Assembly: GCA_934394595.1 (NCBI GenBank)
Contig: CAKRRX010000065.1
Span: 1-13,235, forward strand
From: an uncultured Blautia sp.
GTDB taxonomy: Bacteria; Bacillota; Clostridia; Lachnospirales; Lachnospiraceae
Length of the DNA: 13,235 nt
Reading direction: 5' to 3'
The first letter of the stretch is position 1, and every line of letters begins with the position of its first letter. The position numbers and the translations under genes were made by a program. This document shows positions 7,096 to 13,139 of the stretch, piece by piece. Below the pieces are notes generated by a model that was not told the origin of the DNA, ran no database searches, and worked only from the letters and a program-made list of their open reading frames with translations.

Positions 7096-8493
7096 TTAGT
7101 TCCAGCCCTCTCCATACTGCAGGCCTGCACCGCCATTCTGATTTGCCCAGTCATCCAGAAGATTTTTTCCATCTTCGCTTCCATCCTGACTGTCGCTGTC
7201 GGAATCTGCCTTCTGTGTATCCTCGCTCTTGCCGAGAGTTACCTTGACAGTGTCCTCTTTATATCCACCCTCACTGGGAATCTCTACTGTAAGTTCAACT
7301 TCCTCACCTGGCTCATAGTAAGAAAGCATATCTACAAGCTGCTCCATGGAAGTAACTGTTTTGCCCTCGAATTCGGTAATGATTGTCTTTGCTGTGATAC
7401 CAGCCTCATCTGCTGCACCGCCAGCTGTTACATCTCTTACCAGAACACCTTCCGGAACTCCATAAACCTCGCTTGCCTCATCACTTACTGTGGAAACAGT
7501 GACTCCAAGGACACCATGGTCTTCTACTTTGTCTCTTGTCTCCTCATTCATCAGGCTTTCCAGAGTATCTGTTACATCAGAGATTGCAATGGCATAACCG
7601 ATACCCTCAACTTCTGTAGATGCAAGCTTTGAAGAGTTGATACCTACAACCTCACCGTTCATGTTCAGAAGAGCACCGCCGCTGTTACCAGGGTTGATGG
7701 CTGCATCTGTCTGGATCAGGTTTGTAGTCTTATTGCTGTCGCTATTATAATCGCCAATTGTATCATCGGAATTTAACTGACGGTTCTTGGCACTTACAAT
7801 ACCGGTTGTAACAGACTGTCCATAGCCAAGTGCATTACCGATGGCAATTACCTGCTCGCCAACCTTCAGATTGTCAGAATTACCGATCGTGGCAACGGAA
7901 ATGGCATCCAGGGTATCGGAATCAATGTCATCCAGGGAAACGGCAACTACCGCAAGATCCTTTCCACTGTCATAACCTTTTACCTTTGCCTCGCATGCTG
8001 TACTGTCGACAAATCCAACAGATAAGGTATCAGCACCGTCTACTACATGGTAATTGGTAGCAATCAGAAGCTCTGTATCATTTTTACCAATGATAATACC
8101 GGAACCGCTTCCTTCAACCTCTCTCTGCTCCGGAGAATAAGCTCCATACTGTCCAAACATTCCATAATAATCCTGAACCTCTTCTACGGATTTGGTAGTG
8201 ATGGAAACAATACTTGGCATTGCCTCTTCTACAATATCAGATACATCCAGGCTTCCCTTTGCTGTTGTCTTTTCTTTACTGTCATCCTTGGAATCAGAAT
8301 CATCTGATTCTTTATCAGCTTTCAACAAAGTAACCTCATCTTTGCCTGCTGCCTGTACGCTCTGCTCATAACCGGACAGATAATTTACACCTGTATATGT
8401 TCCTGCTGCAAGTCCACCTGCCAGTACTGCACAAAGACTGATACTTGCTGCTTTTTTAAGTTTTCTCTTTAATTCTTCATTTTTATTCTTCAT
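7096..8493 (-). CDS. htrA: HtrA/DegP-type membrane-anchored serine protease with PDZ domain
   Basis: A 465-residue trypsin-like protease of the HtrA family, which degrades or refolds misfolded proteins outside the membrane. A lysine-rich start and a hydrophobic segment (about 15-38) form an N-terminal anchor, followed by a very acidic Asp/Ser linker (about 52-80). The catalytic triad is visible: H149 in ATNYHVV, D179 in GKDLAVV and S271 in NPGNSGGAL. A single PDZ domain covers about 325-420, and the protein ends in a second acidic, low-complexity tail (about 422-443) and a Gly/Asn-rich C-terminus ending GEGWN. AAAGGAGG lies 8 bases before the ATG. It has its own promoter and terminator, so it is monocistronic. 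In other Firmicutes htrA genes are induced by two-component systems (CssRS, CiaRH); a direct repeat at this promoter fits such control. Confidence 0.93.
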   Translation of the reverse strand: MKNKNEELKRKLKKAASISLCAVLAGGLAAGTYTGVNYLSGYEQSVQAAGKDEVTLLKADKESDDSDSKDDSKEKTTAKGSLDVSDIVEEAMPSIVSITTKSVEEVQDYYGMFGQYGAYSPEQREVEGSGSGIIIGKNDTELLIATNYHVVDGADTLSVGFVDSTACEAKVKGYDSGKDLAVVAVSLDDIDSDTLDAISVATIGNSDNLKVGEQVIAIGNALGYGQSVTTGIVSAKNRQLNSDDTIGDYNSDSNKTTNLIQTDAAINPGNSGGALLNMNGEVVGINSSKLASTEVEGIGYAIAISDVTDTLESLMNEETRDKVEDHGVLGVTVSTVSDEASEVYGVPEGVLVRDVTAGGAADEAGITAKTIITEFEGKTVTSMEQLVDMLSYYEPGEEVELTVEIPSEGGYKEDTVKVTLGKSEDTQKADSDSDSQDGSEDGKNLLDDWANQNGGAGLQYGEGWN

Positions 8494-8545
8494 GATAAAA
8501 GCCTCCTTTAGAAACTCCTTTGTTCTCTTTCATTTGATACTTAGG

Positions 8546-8575
8546 AGTATAAGAATAATTTGTGTTCTCTTTGTG
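8546..8575 (-). promoter_or_regulatory. htrA promoter with CACAAA direct repeat in place of the -35 box
   Basis: On the minus strand CACAAA occurs twice with an 11-base period (CACAAA-N5-CACAAA; plus-strand TTTGTG at 8559-8564 and 8570-8575), just upstream of a TATACT -10 box (8546-8551). The -35 position has no TTGACA-like sequence. Tandem hexamers at one helical turn are the typical site of OmpR/PhoB-type response regulators, so activator-dependent transcription is inferred. Further TGTGTTT motifs follow at 8583-8589 and 8604-8610. Confidence 0.5.
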
Positions 8576-8609
8576 GGAAAAATGTGTTTAAATTGTTAAA
8601 TCCTGTGTT

Positions 8610-9827
8610 TCAGCCCAATATTTCCTGAAGAGTTTTCTCCAGGATCTTCATATTTACAGGTTTGGAAAGATGTCCGTTCATTCCACATTCCAGAGATCTT
8701 TTCACATCTTCATCAAAGGCATTTGCACTCATTGCATAGATCGGAATATTTTTACAATCCTCCCGATCCAGATTCCGGATTGCCCTGGTAGCCTCAAGAC
8801 CATCCATTTCCGGCATCATAATATCCATAAAAATCATATCGTAATAACTGTTTTGGGAATTTTCCATACGATATACTGCTTCTTTTCCATTGACAGCCTG
8901 TTCTGTCTCAATTCCATAATTTTTCAGGATAGTGCAGATAATCTCCATATTCAATTCATTATCCTCTACCACCAGGATTCTTTTTCCTTCAAAGCGAAGA
9001 GATCCCTGATCCGGTTCTGGTTCTGAAATCTCAGCACTTACCGGACGAAGCTCCACTTCAAAGCTAAAACAGCTTCCCTTACCTGCTTCACTGGTCAGCA
9101 CAATTTCAGAATCCATCATATGCACGATCCTGCTGCTGATAGCAAGTCCCAGACCGGTACCCTGTTTTCTTGCATTTTCAGAACTGTCAGCCTGTTCAAA
9201 CTGCTGAAAGATCATTTGCTGCTTTTCCTTTGCAATTCCAATTCCATCATCCTTTACCTGGAAGGACAAGCGGGAAAATCCACTCTTTCCATTTGTTTCA
9301 CGGACTATCAACCATACATGTCCGTCGGTTTTGGAATATTTCAATGCATTTCCAAGTAGATTGACCAGAACCTGGTTCAGTCGCAGGGAATCTGCCATAA
9401 ACCAGTGATTTTTCAGCTGAATATCGGCTTCATAATGAAGCTTACGCTCATTGATCGTTGATTCCAGTAATGGCTGCAGCCCTTGCAGCATTTCCATTAG
9501 ATCAGACCTTTCCTGAATGAGACGCATTTTTCCGCTTTCAATTTTGGACATATCCAGGATATCATTAATAAGTCCAAGAAGATATGTGGAAGAATGCTCA
9601 ATCTTTTTCAGACAGGTAACCCGCTGCTCATCACTCTGCCCTTCTTTCAATGCAATCCGTGTCATACCGATAATTCCATTCATTGGCGTGCGGATTTCAT
9701 GGGACATACGAGCCAGAAAATCCGAAAATCCCCTGTCATATGCGTAAACGCCGATGACTTCTGCGAAATGTAATGTCATTTCCGGCGTTTCACAAATCAC
9801 AGGGGAACTTGTATCATTTAAGTTCAT
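8610..9827 (-). CDS. Hybrid histidine kinase lacking its sensor region (5'-truncated, possibly a pseudogene)
   Basis: The C-terminal transmitter is complete: H-box FLARMSHEIRTPMNGIIGM, N-box LLGNALKYSK, G1 DDGIGI, G2 GTGLGLAIS, then a receiver domain with VEDNELN, phospho-acceptor in FMDIMMPEMDG and the lysine in HLSKPVN. Such hybrid kinases normally carry a long periplasmic or PAS sensor part first. Here only about 40 residues precede the H-box, and most of them are encoded by a 78-nt palindrome (9729-9806). No start is convincing: the TTG at 9854 is part of a -35 box, the ATG at 9827 overlaps the -10 box, and GTG 9800 and ATG 9779 lack an RBS and sit inside the hairpin. The coordinates given use the ATG at 9827 as the outer limit. 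The frame is otherwise intact for about 1.2 kb, so the truncation may be recent or the soluble fragment may still be used. The stop is 116 bp before htrA. Confidence 0.75.
   Translation of the reverse strand: MNLNDTSSPVICETPEMTLHFAEVIGVYAYDRGFSDFLARMSHEIRTPMNGIIGMTRIALKEGQSDEQRVTCLKKIEHSSTYLLGLINDILDMSKIESGKMRLIQERSDLMEMLQGLQPLLESTINERKLHYEADIQLKNHWFMADSLRLNQVLVNLLGNALKYSKTDGHVWLIVRETNGKSGFSRLSFQVKDDGIGIAKEKQQMIFQQFEQADSSENARKQGTGLGLAISSRIVHMMDSEIVLTSEAGKGSCFSFEVELRPVSAEISEPEPDQGSLRFEGKRILVVEDNELNMEIICTILKNYGIETEQAVNGKEAVYRMENSQNSYYDMIFMDIMMPEMDGLEATRAIRNLDREDCKNIPIYAMSANAFDEDVKRSLECGMNGHLSKPVNMKILEKTLQEILG
9729..9806. repeat. 78-nt imperfect palindrome at the truncated 5' end of the histidine kinase gene
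   Basis: Three nested arms match: TCCCCTGT/ACAGGGGA (9729-9736 with 9799-9806, 8 bp), AAACGCCG/CGGCGTTT (9746-9753 with 9783-9790, 8 bp) and ATGAC/GTCAT (9754-9758 with 9775-9779), with partly pairing spacers. An alternative inner stem GAAATG/CATTTC is possible. The element ends within a few bases of the point where kinase homology begins, and its other end is about 13 bases after the predicted transcription start, so it would fold at the very 5' end of the mRNA. It looks like a small mobile palindromic repeat or a structured leader. Confidence 0.75.
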
Positions 9828-9854
9828 TATAGGAAATGTGAGAAAAAGAATCAA
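9826..9854 (-). promoter_or_regulatory. Strong promoter upstream of the 78-nt palindrome
   Basis: Minus-strand TTGATT (9849-9854) and a perfect TATAAT (9826-9831) are 17 bases apart. Transcription would start near 9819 and run directly into the palindrome and the kinase remnant. It begins 28 bp past the larE stop. Confidence 0.7.
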
Positions 9855-9882
9855 TAAAATTAATGAAAAGGCAGAAAATCTT

Positions 9883-10710
9883 TTATTTTTCTTTCAGTGT
9901 TTCGTTCATGCTTCCCATGCGGTACCCCTGAAGGTCCATAGTTACATAGGTGAAGCCATATTCTTTAAATGCTTTCACGATCTGCTCCCTATTATTCAGT
10001 ACTTTCTGAAGTTCATCAGGAAGTACCTCAATTCTTGCCATCTTATCATGGATACGCACTCTCAGCTGATGAAAGCCAAGATCCAGCAGAAGCTGCTCAG
10101 CCTTGTCTACCATACCCAGTTTTTCCTTTGTGATAGTCTCTCCATATACAAAACGGGAGGAAAGACAGGCAAAGGACTGCTTTTCCCAGGTGGGAAGTCC
10201 CAGATCCTTTGACAGGGCACGGATATCCTCTTTATAAAGCTCACTATGGCGCAGAGGACTCTTTACCCCAAGCTCTGCAACAGCCTGCAGACCTGGTCTG
10301 TAGTCACCGTTGTCATCCATATTGGATCCTTCAGCAACAGCATTCAGTCCTTCCTTTCCGGCGATTTCCCGGATTTTTTCAAACAGTTCCTTTTTACAGA
10401 TATAGCAGCGGTTCTTTGGGTTCTGGCAAAAGCCTTCGATCTCCAGCTCCTCAGACTCTACGGTAATGTGACGGATTCCCTCTTTTTCGCAGAATGCTTT
10501 CGCCTCTTCCAGCTCTCTTTTGGGAAAAGAGCAGGACATGGCAGTGATCGCCAGACACTTATCGCCCAGTACATCATGAGCTGTTTTCAAAAGAAAGGTG
10601 GAATCCACACCGCTGGAAAAAGCCACGGCTACGCTTCCCAGGCTGCGCAGGTATGCTTTTAAATTCTCGTATTTTTTCTGCTGTTCTTTCGTTGCAGCGA
10701 TTTCACTCAT
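9883..10710 (-). CDS. larE: LarE-type ATP-dependent sacrificial/catalytic sulfur transferase
   Basis: A 275-residue PP-loop protein of the LarE family, which inserts sulfur into the nicotinic-acid-derived precursor of the nickel-pincer cofactor of lactate racemase. The ATP pyrophosphatase loop is AVAFSSGVDSTFLL (SSGVDS at 32-37). Three cysteines stand out: C102 and C105 in RCYICKKELF and C182 in SFACLSSRF. The last is at the position of the sulfur-donor cysteine of Lactobacillus LarE; a CxxC plus C arrangement is what is reported for [4Fe-4S]-containing LarE variants, so this copy may be of that type (inference). No larA, larB or larC is nearby, so it is an isolated copy in this window. AGGAGG lies 8 bases before the ATG at 10710. 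It has its own promoter and an inverted-repeat-rich leader. Confidence 0.88.
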   Translation of the reverse strand: MSEIAATKEQQKKYENLKAYLRSLGSVAVAFSSGVDSTFLLKTAHDVLGDKCLAITAMSCSFPKRELEEAKAFCEKEGIRHITVESEELEIEGFCQNPKNRCYICKKELFEKIREIAGKEGLNAVAEGSNMDDNGDYRPGLQAVAELGVKSPLRHSELYKEDIRALSKDLGLPTWEKQSFACLSSRFVYGETITKEKLGMVDKAEQLLLDLGFHQLRVRIHDKMARIEVLPDELQKVLNNREQIVKAFKEYGFTYVTMDLQGYRMGSMNETLKEK

Positions 10711-10736
10711 ATGGTTGTCCTCCTACGGCGGTATTT

Positions 10737-10778
10737 TCTGATCAGATTTTCTCAAAATCCTCTGACTGATATTTTGAG
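10737..10778. promoter_or_regulatory. Inverted repeats in the larE leader
   Basis: A perfect palindrome TCTGATCAGA (10737-10746) is followed by CTCAAAAT (10751-10758) pairing with ATTTTGAG (10771-10778) across a 12-base loop. Both lie between the promoter and the RBS of larE. They could be an operator or leader hairpins; no known riboswitch is recognised. Confidence 0.4.
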
Positions 10779-10780
10779 TT

Positions 10781-10810
10781 ATGTTACTATAGAATACCCC
10801 AGTATGTCAA
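10781..10810 (-). promoter_or_regulatory. Promoter of larE
   Basis: A perfect minus-strand TTGACA (10805-10810) is followed after 18 bases by TAACAT (10781-10786). The leader to the ATG at 10710 would be about 65 bases and contains the inverted repeats at 10737-10778. Confidence 0.55.
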
Positions 10811-10826
10811 TCGGATTGCACAGAAA

Positions 10827-10878
10827 AGGACTGCCGAAATTGAAATGCTTTTTCAAACAGATCAGTTGCGGCAGTCCT
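10827..10878 (-). terminator. Intrinsic terminator of cysK
   Basis: AGGACTGCCG (10827-10836) pairs perfectly with CGGCAGTCCT (10869-10878), with an inner TTGAAA/TTTCAA stem (10840-10845 with 10851-10856). On the minus strand the stem ends in TTTTCTGT; on the plus strand in CTTTTT. The loop carries TGTTTGAAAAA (minus strand), the core of the repeat flanking ohyA. Confidence 0.85.
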
Positions 10879-10921
10879 CTTTTTGGGGGTAAGATATCTT
10901 CTATGCCTGAAAGCGCACAGA

Positions 10922-11851
10922 TTATTCAGTAAACAATGGAGTAGAGTAATATCTGTCACCGGTATCCGGAAGAAGTGCTACGATCACTTTACCCTTGTTT
11001 TCCGGTTTCTTCGCATACTCAATAGCTGCATTTAAGGCTGCGCCAGAAGAGATTCCCACAAGGATTCCCTCTTTATGTGCAAGGAGCTTTGCTGCTGCAA
11101 ATGCATCATCAGCCTCTGCTTTATAAATTTCATCATAAACCTTGGTATTCAAAACATCCGGAACAAATCCGGCACCGATTCCCTGGATCTTGTGCGGGCC
11201 TGCTTTTCCCTCAGATAATACAGGAGAAGTAGCTGGCTCAAGAGCTACTATCTTCACATCAGGATTCTGCTCCTTCAGATACTCGCCTGTTCCGGTAAGA
11301 GTTCCACCTGTGCCGACACCTGCGATAAAGATATCCACCTTACCTTCAGTATCTCTCCAAATCTCAGGGCCTGTGGTAGCTTTGTGTACAGCCGGGTTCG
11401 CCGGATTCACAAACTGTCCCGGAATAAAGCTGTTAGGAATCTCTGCTGCCAGCTCATTTGCCCTGGCAATAGCGCCCTTCATACCCTTGGTTCCATCTGT
11501 GAGAACCAACTCTGCACCATATGCTTTCAGAATATTTCTACGCTCAACACTCATGGTCTCCGGCATAGTGAGGATTATTCTGTAGCCCTTCGCTGCTGCG
11601 ATAGATGCCAGTCCAATTCCGGTATTTCCAGAGGTAGGCTCAATGATCACAGAGCCCTCCTTCAGAATTCCTTTCTGCTCCGCATCCTCGATCATAGCCT
11701 TGGCAATTCTGTCCTTAACACTTCCTGCCGGGTTAAAGTATTCCAGTTTCACAAGAACAGTAGCTTCCAATCCAAGTTCCTTCTCAATATTGGTAACCTC
11801 AACAAGTGGGGTATTTCCAATCAGTCCAAGTGTTCCCTTATAGTATGCCAT
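10922..11851 (-). CDS. cysK: Cysteine synthase (O-acetylserine sulfhydrylase), CysK type
   Basis: A 309-residue PLP enzyme of fold type II that makes L-cysteine from O-acetylserine and sulfide. Visible motifs are the PLP lysine in NPAGSVKDR (K46), the substrate loop TSGNTG (73-78), the phosphate-binding GTGGT (180-184), GIGAGFVP (224-231), and GISSGAAL (266-273) with the pyridine-N serine. Length and the C-terminus STPLFTE are typical of CysK. The start is set at ATG 11851 ([16 protein letters not shown]) because AAAGGA lies 6 bases upstream and the N-terminus then matches the family. The longer frame from ATG 11887 adds [12 protein letters not shown] and has no good RBS. It has its own promoter and terminator. 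Confidence 0.95.
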   Translation of the reverse strand: MAYYKGTLGLIGNTPLVEVTNIEKELGLEATVLVKLEYFNPAGSVKDRIAKAMIEDAEQKGILKEGSVIIEPTSGNTGIGLASIAAAKGYRIILTMPETMSVERRNILKAYGAELVLTDGTKGMKGAIARANELAAEIPNSFIPGQFVNPANPAVHKATTGPEIWRDTEGKVDIFIAGVGTGGTLTGTGEYLKEQNPDVKIVALEPATSPVLSEGKAGPHKIQGIGAGFVPDVLNTKVYDEIYKAEADDAFAAAKLLAHKEGILVGISSGAALNAAIEYAKKPENKGKVIVALLPDTGDRYYSTPLFTE

Positions 11852-11946
11852 ATCCATTCCTTTCCCGGCATCTGTGGCCGTATCCATTATTATTCTTCAC
11901 TAATAAGTTTCTGTTTTAAAACCTAGTATTTTTATCTGATAAATGG

Positions 11947-11975
11947 ATATTACCATCATTAACCCACTATGTCAA
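11947..11975 (-). promoter_or_regulatory. Promoter of cysK
   Basis: A perfect minus-strand TTGACA (11970-11975) and TAATAT (11947-11952) are separated by 17 bases. The -35 box sits inside a partly symmetrical AACCTAT-TGAC-ATAGTGGGTT, which could be an operator for a cysteine regulator (CymR/Rrf2 type in other Firmicutes), but the symmetry is imperfect. The leader before ATG 11851 is about 90 bases. Confidence 0.7.
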
Positions 11976-12008
11976 TAGGTTTTTTATGAATTAATTTTAA
12001 AAATTCCC

Positions 12009-12230
12009 TCATATTTCGTCTGTCACCACTTCATCCACCATATCATAGGCATCTTCTAATGCGTCAAGGGCTTCCGTAAGCGCATCCAGCTTCTTATCCG
12101 GCACTCCTGCATCTTCGTATTCCTGGATCAACTCTGCAAATTCATCCTTTAACGCTTCCATATAATCTGCGATCTGCTGTAGTTTTTCTTCTTTTTCCAA
12201 TACATCGGAAATTTTAATAATCTTATCCAT
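12009..12230 (-). CDS. Small acidic helical protein of unknown function
   Basis: A 73-residue protein starting MDKIIKISDVLEKEEKL. AGGAGG lies 9 bases before ATG 12230, so that start is preferred over a longer frame from 12266 that would include the RBS. The sequence is almost entirely charged and helical (many Glu, Asp, Lys, Leu and Ala), with heptad-like spacing that suggests a coiled coil, and no cysteine, signal or membrane segment. It follows the HD phosphohydrolase gene by 53 bp on the same strand and is probably co-transcribed. No terminator is clear downstream of it. I do not recognise the family. Confidence 0.75.
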   Translation of the reverse strand: MDKIIKISDVLEKEEKLQQIADYMEALKDEFAELIQEYEDAGVPDKKLDALTEALDALEDAYDMVDEVVTDEI

Positions 12231-12283
12231 AATCGTTTTCCTCCTTTTGTAGCTGTAATTGTACAATTCTGCCTGCTATGCTT

Positions 12284-12823
12284 TTATAACGTTTCCCTCA
12301 ACTGCTGGAAAATTTCCAGATATTCTTTTTCAACAGCTGCAAATGATCTCACTGTATAGTCCAGATCCACGTGCAGCCTTGGTGCTTCTCCTGGTTGCTT
12401 CTCCTCCAGCAGAATTTCCAGATCATACCACAGAAGATCATCATCAATCTCCTTTAGAAGCTTTTCCTCCTCCTTAGTGAGGCTGCTGCCCAGAAACTTT
12501 TCGTAGATCACCTGCAACAGTCGTCTTTCCACTTCCCGGTACCTTGCCATATCCTGCTTCAGCGGTCTTGGGACATCCGACATATAGCATTCACTGGCAT
12601 CGTGAAGAAGGCAGGCAAGAGCCAGCCGCCTGGAATATCCTCTTCCCAGTGCCTCCTTTGCGCAGCAGATACAGTGTTCCCCCACAGACCAGAAGGAGCT
12701 TACATGCCCGTTTCCACGGCACAGCATGGACAATGCATGGGCAATGTCCTGAATACAGATATTTTCCGGATCCGGATGAACCGGGTCAAAATGTTTTCTG
12801 GTATAAGTTGTTATATAACTCAT
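12284..12823 (-). CDS. HD-domain phosphohydrolase, YfbR/YfdR-like (probable 5'-deoxynucleotidase)
   Basis: A 179-residue HD-superfamily protein. Metal-binding positions fit the YfbR/YfdR pattern: H50 in FWSVGEHC, H74-D75 in ACLLHDASECYMSDVPRPLK, and an aspartate in EIDDDLLWYDLE (about D127-D129). Known relatives remove phosphate from deoxynucleoside monophosphates; similar genes occur on prophages and on Lachnospiraceae chromosomes. GGAGG lies 6 bases before the ATG at 12823. It is upstream of the small acidic protein gene. Its likely promoter (12880-12908) overlaps the end of the inverted-repeat element to the right. Confidence 0.85.
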   Translation of the reverse strand: MSYITTYTRKHFDPVHPDPENICIQDIAHALSMLCRGNGHVSSFWSVGEHCICCAKEALGRGYSRRLALACLLHDASECYMSDVPRPLKQDMARYREVERRLLQVIYEKFLGSSLTKEEEKLLKEIDDDLLWYDLEILLEEKQPGEAPRLHVDLDYTVRSFAAVEKEYLEIFQQLRETL

Positions 12824-12879
12824 AGGTCGCCTCCTGCTTCATGATTTCCGCAAATACATGTCAGAATCTTTATGAATCT

Positions 12880-12908
12880 ATTATAAGATACCAGTGTCAA
12901 AAGGTCAA
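12880..12908 (-). promoter_or_regulatory. Promoter of the HD gene, formed partly by the repeat element
   Basis: Minus-strand TTGACC (12903-12908) lies in the terminal inverted repeat of the element, and a perfect TATAAT (12880-12885) lies in the flanking sequence, exactly 17 bases away. Transcription would start near 12873, about 50 bases before the ATG. Confidence 0.55.
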
Positions 12909-13088
12909 AAAGCCGTTCGTGCTTGCACGATAAGGCGTTTGAACTTGGGACACGCCAAATATGAGAAAGTAGCGATTTACGCAGTAAATCAGCGGATTTC
13001 GAATATTTGGAGGATTGCGGGAGCAGCGTAGCTGGGTCGCAATCCGGGGTATCAAATGAGTGGCAAAAGACCTTTTGACACTCATATC
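12887..13088. repeat. 202-bp multi-hairpin element with terminal inverted repeats (MITE-like or structured RNA)
   Basis: AGTGTCAAAAGGTC (12893-12906) pairs perfectly with GACCTTTTGACACT (13069-13082), and the outermost GATA/TATC also pair past a 2-base mismatch. Inside are three further hairpins: TCGTGC/GCACGA within GCC/GGC (12912-12936), CCAAATAT/ATATTTGG (12955-12962 with 13003-13010) enclosing GATTTAC/GTAAATC (12974-12980 with 12984-12990), and GGATTGCG/CGCAATCC (13012-13019 with 13038-13045) enclosing CAGC/GCTG. ATTATAA stands directly outside both ends (12880-12886 and 13089-13095), like a 7-bp target duplication, though it is AT-rich. No transposase is encoded. The 62-codon frame inside is an artefact of the repeat. 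Confidence 0.75.
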
Positions 13089-13106
13089 ATTATAATAAAA
13101 ATAGCG

Positions 13107-13139
13107 AAAAAGTACACAGTATTTTCTTTTTGCTGTGTA
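13107..13139 (-). terminator. Candidate terminator for a minus-strand gene beyond the right edge
   Basis: TACACAG (13113-13119) pairs with CTGTGTA (13133-13139) around a 13-base loop, and on the minus strand the stem is followed by CTTTTTCG (13105-13112). A smaller hairpin TCCTG/CAGGA lies at 13147-13161. The remaining right-end sequence (13162-13235) shows nothing I can name. Confidence 0.45.

Noticed and set aside
8493..8610. Histidine kinase and htrA as a dedicated two-component pair (CssS-like)
   Set aside because: The kinase is a sensor-less hybrid without a DNA-binding partner, and htrA has its own promoter; adjacency alone does not support a link.
9852..9854. TTG start codon for the histidine kinase fragment
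   Set aside because: The TTG is part of the TTGATT -35 box of a 17-bp-spaced promoter, so it would not be in the transcript.
11852..11887. Upstream ATG start for cysteine synthase (12 extra residues)
   Set aside because: No RBS precedes it; the ATG at 11851 has AAAGGA at good spacing and gives the normal CysK N-terminus.
387..12823. Many long plus-strand open frames opposite the minus-strand genes (for example 1779-2330, 6904-7632, 11384-11926)
   Set aside because: They lack RBS and family motifs and lie antisense to genes with clear motifs; they are coding shadows.
12897..13085. 62-codon minus-strand open frame
   Set aside because: It lies entirely inside the inverted-repeat element, has no RBS, and its amino acid sequence is dictated by the hairpins.
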